A stretch of DNA of 64,000 bases from Artemisia argyi. Taxonomy: Eukaryota; Streptophyta; Magnoliopsida; Asterales; Asteraceae. Both the position numbers and the translations under genes were made by a program. Shown here in pieces: positions 35,033 through 46,031 of the stretch; positions within the stretch are counted from its first letter, which is position 1; each line of letters opens with the position of its first letter. The notes beneath the pieces are model-generated. The model made no database searches and was not told the DNA's origin. It was given only the letters and a program-made list of their open reading frames with translations. The DNA lies in assembly GCA_030686995.1 (NCBI GenBank), contig CM060707.1:82655472-82719471 (forward strand). Direction: 5' to 3'.

Positions 35033-36301
35033 CTGCACTCATAACAAGCTTATGATCAGACCAACAATATAAATACAGAAAATATGGAGTTGACTTCTAG
35101 CAAAGACTTTCTGAATATCTTACGTAAGTCTATAAGTTATGAATTCAAATGCAGTTAATTGGTAAACTTATGATGTTTTTTTCATCATATATGAATCAAC
35201 GGATTAGTTAGGACTGGCATTGAACAAGACCACAGGAAGGTACTTTTGACTTTTGTATTATCAGATAAATGCATAAGACGGTATCTTTAATTAGTTAAAA
35301 TTTCTGAAAATAATCTCTAGTATAATAACCAATTAAAGAAAAGCATCTTGACTTCCATACCCGTAAATCATGGATATTATTTTATTTATAAGAATCTAAA
35401 AGTTCATGTAATCATATCATATAAAATAGAAATATGTACTCATTTAACAGTCAATGATATAAGTAAGATATTGCTTATCTTACAATACATAAATTTAATC
35501 ATTGTACTGTACAAGAGACACACATATATTTTGGGGTGCCTCGTGTATCTTTGAGTGTGTATCATTGCAACTTCTTAAACAATATTAAAATTGACTCTCC
35601 GCACATCATTACAATCATTATCGTATCGCAGGTTCCATAACGTTCCTAAAGGTTATGGGCATCTTAGATGGGTGATAACCAGTAATTAATATTTGTAACT
35701 ACATGCCAAATGAAACATTGAAATGTTTAAAAACTCAATTGACACTGAGATGTTGTGCTGATGTAGCTGCGCAGACCCAAAAAAAAAAAAAAAAAAAAAA
35801 AGTGCTTAGTTTATAAAACAACTCAGTTGGTACCTAAAAGCCACATGCGGTTGGTAATAAAGAATAATGGTTTAGGGTAGCAAGATTCAAGGTCATCAAG
35901 GATATTAAAGTTTATAAAGTCTTGCTTGGTTTACTAATTGAAGCTTAGACATCACCACATGTTTGTAGCCAAAATAGGTGACCTCTTGGTCCTAACAAAT
36001 CATGAAATGCAAACACACCATTATACTAATGTCTCCCTTTACTTTACTTGTGTCTAACCGTTTCATTAAAGTAAAGGTTCATAGAAAGTAGTGACTTAAT
36101 TACCTATTCGAGATAAACTATGTTTACTTTGTTTCATGAGAAAAGAAACATGAATACATCAAAAGTTATCGTAGAAGTACTATAAACACAAAAATAGTGG
36201 TGTTATCAGAGTACCTTATCTGAGACAAAACAGAGGAAGCAGCTACATACAAATATACAATGCATCTCTATTCCCCTTTACCACTATCATATCATATCAT
36301 A
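35033..36301. other. AT-rich spacer, no gene seen
   Basis: Contains a 23-nt poly(A) run (35779-35801) and an ATATC microsatellite-like run before 36301. No coding frame supported. Confidence 0.5.
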
Positions 36302-37004
36302 TCATACTATATTATAAAGCATGAATGCCTACTATTAATAGAATACTTAAAATTAAGCATTACACATTTCAATGCTAAAAATACAAGTGATCCAACATAA
36401 TTATACATTTTTTGCCATTAAAGTTTAAAATTAATGACTTATAATTGAAAATTAATGACTTAAAATTGATCATTATGTATATTAAATACAATTAATTAAA
36501 TAGTTAATAAACACAATTAATACACTTATTAAAACACCCCTTACATAAGAAATACAAATTATCAAGCATATTGTACAACCAATTTAAACACAATTCTTGC
36601 ATTAAATATCATTAATACAAATAATAAAGCATATTATACAAAATTTTAAGCCCGAACGGGCAATGGGCCAAATGGGCTCGAGCCCGAATGGGCACGGGTC
36701 AAACGGGCTCGAGCCCGAACGGACACGAGCTAAATAAAATTTTTGATATCCGTAAATTTATTGTGAAAAAGAATATAATAAACTAAACTATGTTCACATA
36801 TTCTACAAACCAAGCAAACTACTAAACAAAAACATAAAATAAATAATAAATAAAATAATACAAACAAAGCAAAATTTATCAAATTTTTGCCATAAAAAAC
36901 TAATCAGTAAAGCTATTGGCAAAAAAATACAAATAAAATAAATTATTAATCAAAAAAATTAAATTACAGGGTGCCCGCAGCTGCATCGCGCGGGGACCCT
37001 GCTA

Positions 37005-37005
<1 letters not shown>
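36302..37005 (+). mobile_element. Non-autonomous Helitron (704 bp)
   Basis: Starts TCATACTATATTATAAAGC after an A and ends with a GC-rich hairpin (GCCCGCAGCTGCATCGCGCGG), ACCCTG, then CTAG before a T. No target duplication. The interior carries GGGCTCGAGCCC palindromes twice (36674-36685, 36705-36716). The 3' 250 bp share wording (GATATCCGTAAATTTATTGT) with the Helitron ending at 48322. Confidence 0.85.

Positions 37006-37007
<2 letters not shown>

Positions 37008-37060
<53 letters not shown>
37008..37060. repeat. (TA)n microsatellite, left tract
   Basis: About 26 TA units between the Helitron 3' end and a small MITE. Confidence 0.95.
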
Positions 37061-37063
<3 letters not shown>

Positions 37064-37245
37064 TTAGGATCAAATATGAATAATAATTAAAATAGGAATG
37101 ATAAGAAGTAACCACAACCACACATTTTAGATGCACTTACAAAAGTGGATGCATCTTCCTTCAAATTTTTTATCCTAATTTGAAATGTGTGACTAGAATT
37201 ACTTCTTACCCTTTCTTATTTTAATTGTTTTTTACTTGATCCATT

Positions 37246-37248
<3 letters not shown>
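37061..37248. mobile_element. MITE embedded in a TA microsatellite (188 bp)
   Basis: The two ends are inverted copies (left GGATCAAATATGAATAATAA, AAGAAGTAA; right complement GGATCAAGTAAAAAACAA, AAGAAGTAA) and meet in a short loop near 37150. TA repeats of about 50 and 40 nt flank it. This resembles elements described in rice as microsatellite-associated MITEs (Micron). Confidence 0.75.

Positions 37249-37289
<41 letters not shown>
37249..37289. repeat. (TA)n microsatellite, right tract
   Basis: About 20 TA units between the MITE and the minus-strand Helitron 3' end. Confidence 0.95.
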
Positions 37290-37290
<1 letters not shown>

Positions 37291-37727
37291 TAGCAGGGTA
37301 CCCGCGTGATGCGGCGGCGGGTACCCCATGACTAAATTTTCCGGCGAACAAATGTTATTTTGTTTTTGGCTACTGAATTTCATATTTATATTTTGAAAGC
37401 TTAATTAGATTGTACGTTGTGGTTAAATAGTTGTATATTTTGGTGAATGGGTGAATTAAATTGTGTATTAATTGTATCTGTTGAATAATGTGTATTTAGT
37501 TTAAATTGTATTTGAACATTATGCTTAGGTAGTTGTATATATTGGTGATTGGGTGTTTTAAATTATGTATTAATTGTATGTAGGAAATAGTATTTACTTA
37601 AAATCAATTATGCTTTACATAGTTGTACATTATGTTTTATAAGTAGTATTCACTTAAATTCTAATTTAGAAAATCTTAAAATAATAAATAGGAGAGACGG
37701 TCTTATATGCTTTATAAGTAGTATAGA
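37290..37727 (-). mobile_element. Non-autonomous Helitron (438 bp)
   Basis: On the minus strand it starts TCTATACTACTTATAAAGC and ends with the hairpin CCCGCCGCCGCATCACGCGGG, TACCCTG, CTAG. It is bounded by A on the left and T on the right of the plus strand. No gene inside. Its 3' end faces the 3' end of the plus-strand Helitron across the TA/MITE block. Confidence 0.9.
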
Positions 37728-37859
37728 TATAGGAATGAATGGACTTTAAACAAAGAGTTGACTTGGCATAATTAGACAACAGAGATAGTAAGCGAATTTC
37801 TTTTTCCCGTTATGAAGGAAAGTGAATTATAAGTAAACTTAGACATTTATTAAAAAAAA

Positions 37860-37860
<1 letters not shown>

Positions 37861-37904
<44 letters not shown>
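37861..37904. repeat. Poly(A) run of 44
   Basis: Forty-four consecutive A preceded by AAAAAAAAC. No recognised retroposon body next to it. Confidence 0.95.
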
Positions 37905-37905
<1 letters not shown>

Positions 37906-38184
37906 GGTTGATCATGAAAAAGATCCAGATTTCATATTGTTCATGTAGTAGAAAAATAGTAAACTTAACATAGATACACACTTGATGTACCACACTTGTT
38001 CCAAGCTTGCAACAATCAAAAGAGTCGAATAGTGAATAGAAAAAACTAGATGATGATAAGTTCCTAGAAAGAACAAGAGATTCTCGGGAAACCTATGAAA
38101 CATGTTTTAGATCTAATTTTTTATTTTGGGTGATTAAGCATCACATTAGGGATATGATGGTAGTGATCCACAACATGAAACCTA

Positions 38185-38721
38185 ATGACCAACAATAAAC
38201 TAAGTAATGGTTTAAAGGAGATTAAGGATGATAATGACCTAGCTGAGTTTGTTGCCTTAGGTTTTAAGAATAAAAAGGAAATAGATTTGTATGTGGAACA
38301 TCATGGATATGATTTAAGCCATTGGTTACAAAATGAGATAGGTCCTGATGAGGTTTCAGATGATGATGAGATAGGTGAGATGGAAGATATTAAAGGACAT
38401 GGCCATGATGATGCAGTATGAGAAGAAGATGTAGAGATACCAAATAGGACTATTTTAGACCCATTTCTTAATAAGTTATGCAATGACAACTTTATTAATG
38501 ACCATATTGAGAATCCTGATCCTACTGAATTTACTCAAGCTACTCCTAAGGATATAGATAGTGATGAGGAGAATGTGGATGCAAAGTATAAAGTTAAACC
38601 TGGGGTAATTTATCAAGAACATGACCCTAGTGTTCCATGGAATCAGATGCAACCTACATTGGGTTTGAGGTTTAAACACCCAGAACAACTCAAAGAATGT
38701 TTAACCAATTATGGGGTGGCA
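38185..38721 (+). pseudogene. Mutator-like transposase, N-terminal fragment
   Basis: The frame begins MTNNKLSNGLKEI, includes EIDLYVEHHGYDLSHWL (the segment after the PB1-like domain in plant MULE transposases), an in-frame TGA at 38419, an acidic linker, and then the DBD_Tnp_Mut-like block (HDPSVPWNQMQPTLGLRFKH, then QLKECLTNYGVA). The PB1-like start and the entire catalytic and zinc-finger regions are missing, and it stops abruptly at about 38721 where the antisense GRF gene begins. Dead fragment. Confidence 0.85.
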
Positions 38722-39101
38722 GAAACATTTCCTTCTTCATAATTGATTTTTGAAAGTCAATCTCCCTTTCCAAATCTCTTATTATTCCATTGAATGAGTA
38801 CTTGTCTTCTTTCAAACATTTTTCCTTTTGAATCAACTTAAAAATCTCTTGTTTGTAATAGTCATTAGGCAACTCAGGATCTAGCCAGTAAAATGTCTTA
38901 CATTTTGAACCCTATATGGTACAAACAACACACATCACTAATATCAACACTTATTACTTTCAATTTTAAGCAATGTACAAATAACTTACATTATAATACT
39001 CAACGCATCCAAGAAAACGCCTTAAAGGGAAATCAATTGTCCGCGAAATCTGTCTAATTACTGGTTGATCATGTTCACAATGTGTTGGTGGTGGTGGGCG
39101 A

Positions 39102-39597
39102 TGTTGGGAATTATACTAACAGTTACCACGACTAGTGAAGATGTTACAACTGCAGAAGATTGTACTTGCAGTGGAAACTCATTACCACGGCAAGAACAAA
39201 TATTACCACTGCTTACTTGATAACTGTTAGAGAAACGCGCTTAGATAAATATAGAAAAGATCTTGTGTATATCTTATTCTACTAGCATTATACTTATCTT
39301 GTAGAAGAGGACTCCTTGCTGTATAAAAGGAGATCCTAGGTTATAGTTAGAATATATCTTTCTAATATGTTTTTCCTAGAGCTTCAAGGTGTAACCCTAG
39401 TGATATCATAGATCACTCGTATTATTATCATTAATAATATTGGAGCTATTCGTTTGTTACATACATTGTTCTTACATACATAAAACTGTTTCATTCACAA
39501 TCAATCTTCTAAGTATCATTAAGTAGATTCCGCATACTTAGTGGTATCACTCAAAGTATCAATATTAACACAAGTTCAAGGTGTTCACGATCCAACA
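39102..39597 (+). repeat. 5' LTR of copia #3
   Basis: 496 bp with a TATA-like TGTATAAAAGG (about 39319-39329) and several TTACCAC(T/G)G words. It differs from the 3' LTR at about six positions. Confidence 0.95.
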
Positions 39598-39599
39598 AG

Positions 39600-39610
39600 T
39601 GGTATCAGAG
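39600..39610 (+). promoter_or_regulatory. Primer-binding site of copia #3
   Basis: TGGTATCAGAG two bases after the LTR end, complementary to the 3' end of initiator methionine tRNA. Confidence 0.9.
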
Positions 39611-39663
39611 GAAGGCTTTGATATTTTGATTTAGAAGACCCTAAAGTTCACTCAGAAGATATA

Positions 39664-41190
39664 ATGGAGACAAAAACCAGAGTGAGTTTTAATTGGAGCT
39701 TTATGACTCAGGATGGAGAAGATGATTCAGAATCTGCAATGCTTGCTACTGAGCATGCACTCATGGCTTTCTCTGACACTGAGGTACATAATGATAATGC
39801 TTGTTCTAAAAACTGTAAGGCCTTAAAAGAGTTAGAGATCTCTAAAACACAATATGATGCATTGATGCTAGATTTACATCATACTAATTATAACTTAGCA
39901 AATCATAAAAGAGGTCTAGGTGTTTTAGAAAAACAGTTAGAGCATTATAGGGCAAATGAATCTAAGTTCAGTGATGACATTGCTGTTTTAAAAAGAGACT
40001 TAGATTTTTATGTTGAAGTGAATAAAGCTCTTAGGGAAGAGATTGAAAAAGTTAAGAAGGCTAGTGAGAACATTCAGATAACTAATCAAACACTAGACCA
40101 CCAATCTAAGAGCATTAGCAAAATTTGGGAAGCCCAAGTTGTGAGTAAAGCTAAATCAGGTCTTGGATACAAATCTGTTCCACCACCTCTAAGAGGTGTT
40201 CCAGCACCTCCTGGCATTGACCTAGCTCACACAGGTTTAGAAGAGTTTCAGGATCTACCTATGACCTATGGACCAAAATTTGTTAAACCAGTTGAAACTG
40301 AAAAGGTTCAGGTTGAGGTTGAGACTTTTGATAGTGCTAGTGACTCATCTCTTAAAGATGAATGTTTGAATGTTGAGTCTAAATCTAGTGTTCCTGAAAA
40401 TGTTAGAGTAGAGGAAAGAAAAAGTATTCCTGAAGTAGTCAAAGAGGAGCCTAGGACACAGTCAAATTACACTAGGCCTACTACTAGGTATGCAGAGATG
40501 TACAGGGATAGGTCTAAATCTCCTAGAGGGAACATGAGAAGTTGGAATCATGTTAAAACTAGGCAGTTTGGTAGTGATTTTGTTTTTAACAATAAGGCCT
40601 GTCATATTTGTGGTAGCTTTGATCATCTTTCCTATACTTGTAACTACCACATGGGAAGAAGGGAAGTTTTTGGGAATACAAGGGTGAATGGACATAATGT
40701 TAACAACTTAACTCACCCAAATTCACTAAGCAAGATGGTTCCCAGGTCTGTTTTGCTTACCACTGGCATTAAACCTATTTCCACTGCTAGACCAGCAGTT
40801 GCCATTGCCAGTAGTAAAAACAGAGTTTATCCTAAGTCCCCTGTCACTACTTTTGTTAAATCATCACACACAGGGAAAAAGACTCAATTTGAAAAGAATG
40901 TTCACAAGAAACACATTTGGAGACCCAAATTTACTAATCCAGCAGTTTCCACTGCTAGGCCTGCAGTTACCACTGCAAGACAAAATGTTTCCACTGGTGT
41001 CTATGTGAATAAGAAAAGGGTAAACATGAGAAATGCTGTTAAGGCCTCAGCTCGTTGGGAATGGAAACCAAAAGGAACAACAACCTCAAACACTCCCAAT
41101 GGTGTATCAATGACCTTTGATAGATACAATTATATTGATACACGAGGCAGATCCAAGTCATTTGTGGCTTGGGTCCCCAAAAGGAACTAA
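39664..41190 (+). CDS. Gag-like protein of copia #3
   Basis: 508 residues, intact. The N-terminal part resembles the middle of longer copia gag proteins and includes a predicted coiled coil (about 55-165: LKELEISKTQYDALMLDL... KKASENIQITNQ). A zinc knuckle CHICGSFDHLSYTC (CX2CX4HX4C, about 317-330) binds genomic RNA. A basic C-terminal region has repeated STARPAV/TTARQNVST units and ends GRSKSFVAWVPKRN. In autonomous Asteraceae relatives (memory) that last motif leads into the protease; here a stop follows at once. The usual N-terminal UBN2/retrotrans_gag domain is absent or shortened. Its role would be to form particles with enzymes supplied in trans. Confidence 0.9.
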   Translation: METKTRVSFNWSFMTQDGEDDSESAMLATEHALMAFSDTEVHNDNACSKNCKALKELEISKTQYDALMLDLHHTNYNLANHKRGLGVLEKQLEHYRANESKFSDDIAVLKRDLDFYVEVNKALREEIEKVKKASENIQITNQTLDHQSKSISKIWEAQVVSKAKSGLGYKSVPPPLRGVPAPPGIDLAHTGLEEFQDLPMTYGPKFVKPVETEKVQVEVETFDSASDSSLKDECLNVESKSSVPENVRVEERKSIPEVVKEEPRTQSNYTRPTTRYAEMYRDRSKSPRGNMRSWNHVKTRQFGSDFVFNNKACHICGSFDHLSYTCNYHMGRREVFGNTRVNGHNVNNLTHPNSLSKMVPRSVLLTTGIKPISTARPAVAIASSKNRVYPKSPVTTFVKSSHTGKKTQFEKNVHKKHIWRPKFTNPAVSTARPAVTTARQNVSTGVYVNKKRVNMRNAVKASARWEWKPKGTTTSNTPNGVSMTFDRYNYIDTRGRSKSFVAWVPKRN

Positions 41191-41783
41191 TTCCTTTATG
41201 TTGAGTGCAGGGACAGTCAAAGACTACTAATGATTATGAATGACTTGATAATACTTTCTGGGTTTTACAGTGACTCACTAATATGTTTGCAAGTTGTTTG
41301 GTATATGTCTGTTCTGCAAATGTTAAGAGATTGCAAGTAGTGTGTTAAAGTCACCAAGAGCTGTAGCCAAGGGAATGTGGTCAAATAAGCTGAACATGGT
41401 TTCTACTGCAAAGATAATAATGCTGAAGGTCTTACAAAATTGATTAATTAAAGAAGATCTTTTCATTCATTCAAAGACGCAAGTTACAGCTTACATTCAA
41501 AGTTCCAACTGAATTACAAAGACCATTCCTAAACATTTGGCTAATTGAGTACTACTAGCTTCTATCAATTATTACATAATACTTGAGGCTATGACAAGTA
41601 CAATGAAGAAGCTGAAGATGAAAATGGAAAAAGAAGAGAAGGAAGACTGTGAAGATGCTCAAGTACCAAAGTCAAGAAAATACCCCAGAACTTTGTTCCT
41701 TGGCAACATTCCTCAATCATCTACTTCTGCTTCTCCTTTCCCTTACGTATGATCTGAGCCTTCTTGCTCTGTCCAATATGTTC

Positions 41784-42275
41784 TTAATGCGGAAGACCAG
41801 GTTTTGGAGCAGGAAGATCGAACACCAAATTTGGTGATGTTGGGAGAGATGGATCTCTCTTACTTGATCTTGGTTGGGATCTCTCTAGTGTGGAAGGAGG
41901 AAGAAAGGTTGGTTCTTCATTTTCTTCTTCTGAAGATTCTTCATCAGAGGTACAGATGAAGGGAGAGACAAGTTCTCTCTCAGCAGGATTAGGAACATGG
42001 CTTGATTCACCCTTTCTATGTGCATTCCATTGTCTTTCTTGTGCATCCCATCGTTTCTCCATCTCTCTCTCATAGTCAGAATCTTCAAGCCCCCATGGAT
42101 ATGGTGGTACATCTTCTTCTGATGTTGGAGAAGAAGAGTGTTGATCAGAGGTTTCTGGGTTTGATGACATGGTTTTGGAAGAGAATTGGGTTGATTGGGA
42201 AATTTGGGTTTGAAAGATTATTTGGGGTAAATTGGTGACTGAGATGTGGTGTTTGGAGGTGATTAAATAAGCCAA
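41784..42275 (-). CDS. Antisense acidic Ser/Pro-rich ORF within copia #3, function unknown
   Basis: A 163-codon frame opposite to the element; the better start is the second Met at 42170 (136 aa), because a TATA-like TTATTTAAT (about 42262-42270) lies about 95 nt upstream and a CA-rich leader intervenes. The product is acidic with EEDVPPYPWGLEDSDYEREM, Arg/Trp-rich WDAQERQWNAHRKGE, and acidic CTSDEESSEEENEEP. Composition and sustained frame suggest a real protein, but no family is recognised. It lies between gag and the second ORF, in DNA with no plus-strand frame. Additional, sometimes antisense, ORFs are known in plant LTR elements. Chance cannot be excluded. Confidence 0.5.
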   Translation of the reverse strand: MAYLITSKHHISVTNLPQIIFQTQISQSTQFSSKTMSSNPETSDQHSSSPTSEEDVPPYPWGLEDSDYEREMEKRWDAQERQWNAHRKGESSHVPNPAERELVSPFICTSDEESSEEENEEPTFLPPSTLERSQPRSSKRDPSLPTSPNLVFDLPAPKPGLPH

Positions 42276-42989
42276 GGTTAGGTGTTATGCTAATTAATGA
42301 AGGTTATTTACTTCCATCTATTTTGGTTGGTTGGAGAAGTAACTGTTGTTTGACTTTTGAGAAGATATTTTTGTGTATAGTAACTTGGTTAAAAAGTTAC
42401 TTGGGTTAATTTTTATGGGTTAAGATGAGATTTATTTTGTGTTGTAGTATACAACCCATATCATTGGAGTAATAAGGTGTGTATCATAGACACATAACAA
42501 ATGGTTATTGATTCACCATGTCTAACCCACATAAGAATCAGCTAGTCCAAGAGCAAACGGCTTCTGGTAAAGACTTATCAAATCCGTTGATAGCTGATAG
42601 TTTGCTAAAAACTATGATAAGAGCAGCAAATTTTACATGTTTTACTTACCACTGCTCTTTGAAATTTTGTTGATTTTTACTACTGCAAGTTCACCGTTTC
42701 CACTGACAGCGTAAATTTTACCACTGGTGAACTGGCCGTTACAACTGTGTGTCAGTAATCTTATTTTTACTAGCCGTTGCAAATATAACTGTCTTTCCTT
42801 ATTAATAGGGTAAATTTTTTGGGAATTATCTACTTACCAAACTTTATTTATTCTTTTCTAAAGATAAATCTTTCTATAGATAATTCACCATACGCGTTTT
42901 CCTCAAAACCCTATTAGTATAAATTGATCATTATACGGCTTGCTTTTTATTCTCGATTACTAACACTTTATCTCACAAATCGCAAAATC

Positions 42990-45941
42990 ATGGTGACTCT
43001 CAAGTTTGCGGATGAACACAACCAAGTGGCTTACCTACAAAAGTTAAACGACAAGAGTGGTCCAGCTTTTCATCAGATTGTGGATTTTCTAAACACAACT
43101 CATATAAGGTATTCCTTAACTATTAATCCCACAATCTATGTCTCTCATATCAAACAGTTCTGGAACACTGTGGAGTCCATCACTCTCGAACAGGGAGACA
43201 CACATGAATCTGTGGAAGCTTTTCGAGCCACAGTGGATGGGGTAACTATTGATGTTACTGAGTCATCTTTAAGGAGAATTCTCCAATTAGATGATCTCAA
43301 TGGTATCATCACATTACCTAATTCTGAAATTTTTGAACATATTGCTTCCATGGGGTATGATACATCTGACCAAAAAGTTACTTTTAGAAAAGGATGTTTT
43401 TGTCCCCATTGGAGATTTTTGATACATACTCTGTTGCATTGCCTTAGTCCTAAGCAAACTTCTTATGAACAATTTCCATCTACCATGGCTTATCCTTTGG
43501 GATGTTTGGCAACTGATAGGACTTTCAATTTTTCAAAGTTTATATTTAATAACATGAAAGGCAATGTAAAGAGTCCATATAAATTTTTAATGTATCCAAG
43601 ATTTGTGCAAGCAGTGTTAAATGAGTTTCAACTGCAACATCACAATAGAGTTTGTGAACCTTCCTGTCTTAAGCCTAAAGTTTTTCAAAACATGAGTAAG
43701 GCCTCATATCTTTGGAATGGGGAGGTTCATCCACTTTTTCCTCAAATGCTTGCTAAAATTGCTCAAGTACAGTGTGAAGATGCAACAATCCCAGTTGTAT
43801 CCCATCACACACCCACTATTTCTGTTCAACAAATTCAACATATCCCTGCTGTAACTCACACATATGAAAGGAGGCAAAAACAGCCAACTCCTTCCATGAC
43901 AACATTGCATGTTGCTGACCCTTATGGTTTAGGAACAAGCAGTGGTGGTTCAAGGCTTCAATCTAGTCCAACTAGAGAAGAGCCTGAATCAATGCCTTAT
44001 GATTCACCTCTCCCAACAGGTAACACAGTTGGAAGTGTTGAGGGCAGTGTGACACTAACTGAATTGATGGAATTATGTACCAAATTAGTCAAACAGGTTC
44101 AAACTCTGGAGAAAGATCTGGCACAGACCAAAGCACAACATGCCACAGAGTTGAATCTATTGAAGGCTGAGATTCAAAAGTTGCAGGATGAAGTTGTGAA
44201 TCTCAAGAAGAAAAGACATGTTCAAGTTGTGGTTTCTTCTCCATTATCATCACCTCATGATGCCCTTTCTACAGGATCTAGTTATGGTTTGGGAACTTCT
44301 TCCAAACAGGGGAGGAAAACAGATGCAGAGATTAAGGGGAGGAGTACTAATTTTGAAGATATGTTTGCTGAGCTTTCTGATTCTGACAATGCTCAAGCAA
44401 AAGATGATGTAGCTGAGACTGAGGCGAGGAAATTGGATATTGAAGATATGGTTGTTGATACTGGTTTTCATCCTGAAGATGTTCTTGGAACTGCTCAACA
44501 AATTTCCACTGAAGCAGAACATGTTACCACTGATCAAATAATTTCCACTGCAAGTGAAAAAGTTACCACTGATGTTCCATTAGTTACCACTGCAGAGGAA
44601 GAAGCTGCCAGAAAAAGATCAGTCAAAGGTAAAGCAATTGTGATTGGTTCAGAACAAGAGCATACAAGAAAGATTTCCAAGAAAGATCAAGCTCAAATTG
44701 ATTTTGATGCAAGATTGGCAGAACAATTTGAAGCTGCAAAGATTGAACATAAGAAAAAGCAAAAGGAGGATGAAGTTGCTGGTTTTATGGAAGCACAGAG
44801 GTTAGATAAACTTGAAGCAGTAATGGCACAACCACTCTCAGTGAGTCCACCAACTATCTTACATGAGAAACCTCCTATGTTCTCATATGTGCCAACAGAT
44901 GAAGAGATTGAACATATGATTAAACATGATCCAGTTGTAAAGAAGAAAGCTATTGAGCTTGTTGCTAACAAGACTTTGACAGAAGAACAAAGAACAGCTT
45001 AATTGGCTGATTTCATTCAAATGAAGAATCAACAAGCACTGGATGAGGTTATTGGAAAAGTCAGAAAAGGTCAAAAGAAACAGAGACAACCTACAAAGGC
45101 ACAGATCATTCATGAGATGAAAGTATTTTGCTGCCATATTGGAACTTGGAAGATGGCTGATTTCAAAGGTATGTCTCATGAAAGAATTGAAGGTATCTAC
45201 TACAGAATTAAAAGGAAAGATAGTACCTTCAGACCTATTGATTTTGAAGAAGTTGAAAGATTTAAACAAAGTAAAAGGAAAGCTTCAACAGTTGAAGATC
45301 ATGTCACAAAAAGAGTGAAAGTTCCTCAAGAGAAAGAATCTCAATCTGAGAAATGTGCAGAAGATCTACAAAGTGCAATTATCATTGTTGAAGAAGAAGA
45401 TTTCTACCCAGATCCTTTACAAACAAAACATCCAATTATTGATTGGGAAGTGTACACAGCAAAGACTTTTGCTTCTACTTGGAAGATTATAAGTCTGGGA
45501 GGAGAATCTTCATCATTCATTCAGTTTGAAGATCTTCTTAAAGCATGTGATAGAGATGATCTTGATATTCTTTGGAAGCTTGTTAATGAAAGATTCAAGG
45601 CTGATACTCTCAAGGATATGAAAGAAATGCAGCTCTGGGTTGACTTAAGAAGACTATATGAACCAGATCTTAATGATAAGTATTGGAAGTTTGATTCATC
45701 AAACTTGAATACTACATAGACATATTTTGATAAATGTGAGGTTTATCATGTTTCTACAACAGATAACGTGGATGTGTTTATGTTTGCTGAGAAGAAATAT
45801 CCACTTAAAGCTACAACTCTTTCTGCAATGTTGAAATCAAAGTTAAGAGTTTATGCAGATAATGAAAAGATTAGAGCTTTGATTCAGAAGATTCAAGATC
45901 AATATGCAAGAGCTGATAAAGTGTTGAGAAAAACAAGATAA
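42990..45941 (+). pseudogene. Second large ORF of copia #3 ('longin-like' Asteraceae retroelement protein), interrupted by stops
   Basis: From ATG 42990 (MVTLKFADEHNQVAYL) the frame is open to TAA at 45000, reads on in the same frame to TAG at 45717, and on to a final TAA at 45939. The N-terminal 250 residues (IVDFLNTTHIRYSLTINPTI, FLIHTLLHCLSPK, then KFLMYPRFVQ) match what I recall as a conserved Asteraceae retroelement ORF labelled synaptobrevin/longin-like, of unknown role. A coiled coil spans about 375-420 (LVKQVQTLEKDLAQTKAQ). A long Ser/Thr/Glu-rich low-complexity region and a Lys/Glu helix follow. The upstream in-frame Met at 42924 is less likely because the family starts M(A/V)TLKF. 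The two internal stops may be point changes in this copy. Confidence 0.8.
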
Positions 45942-46020
45942 GTGTTTGGAAGAATTCCCATATCCTCAGGATTATTGTATACTTGAAGAAACTTGTTGAT
46001 TTACCTATAAATCATAAGTT

Positions 46021-46031
46021 TAGGGGAGGAT
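46021..46031 (+). promoter_or_regulatory. Polypurine tract of copia #3
   Basis: TAGGGGAGGAT directly before the 3' LTR start. Confidence 0.85.
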
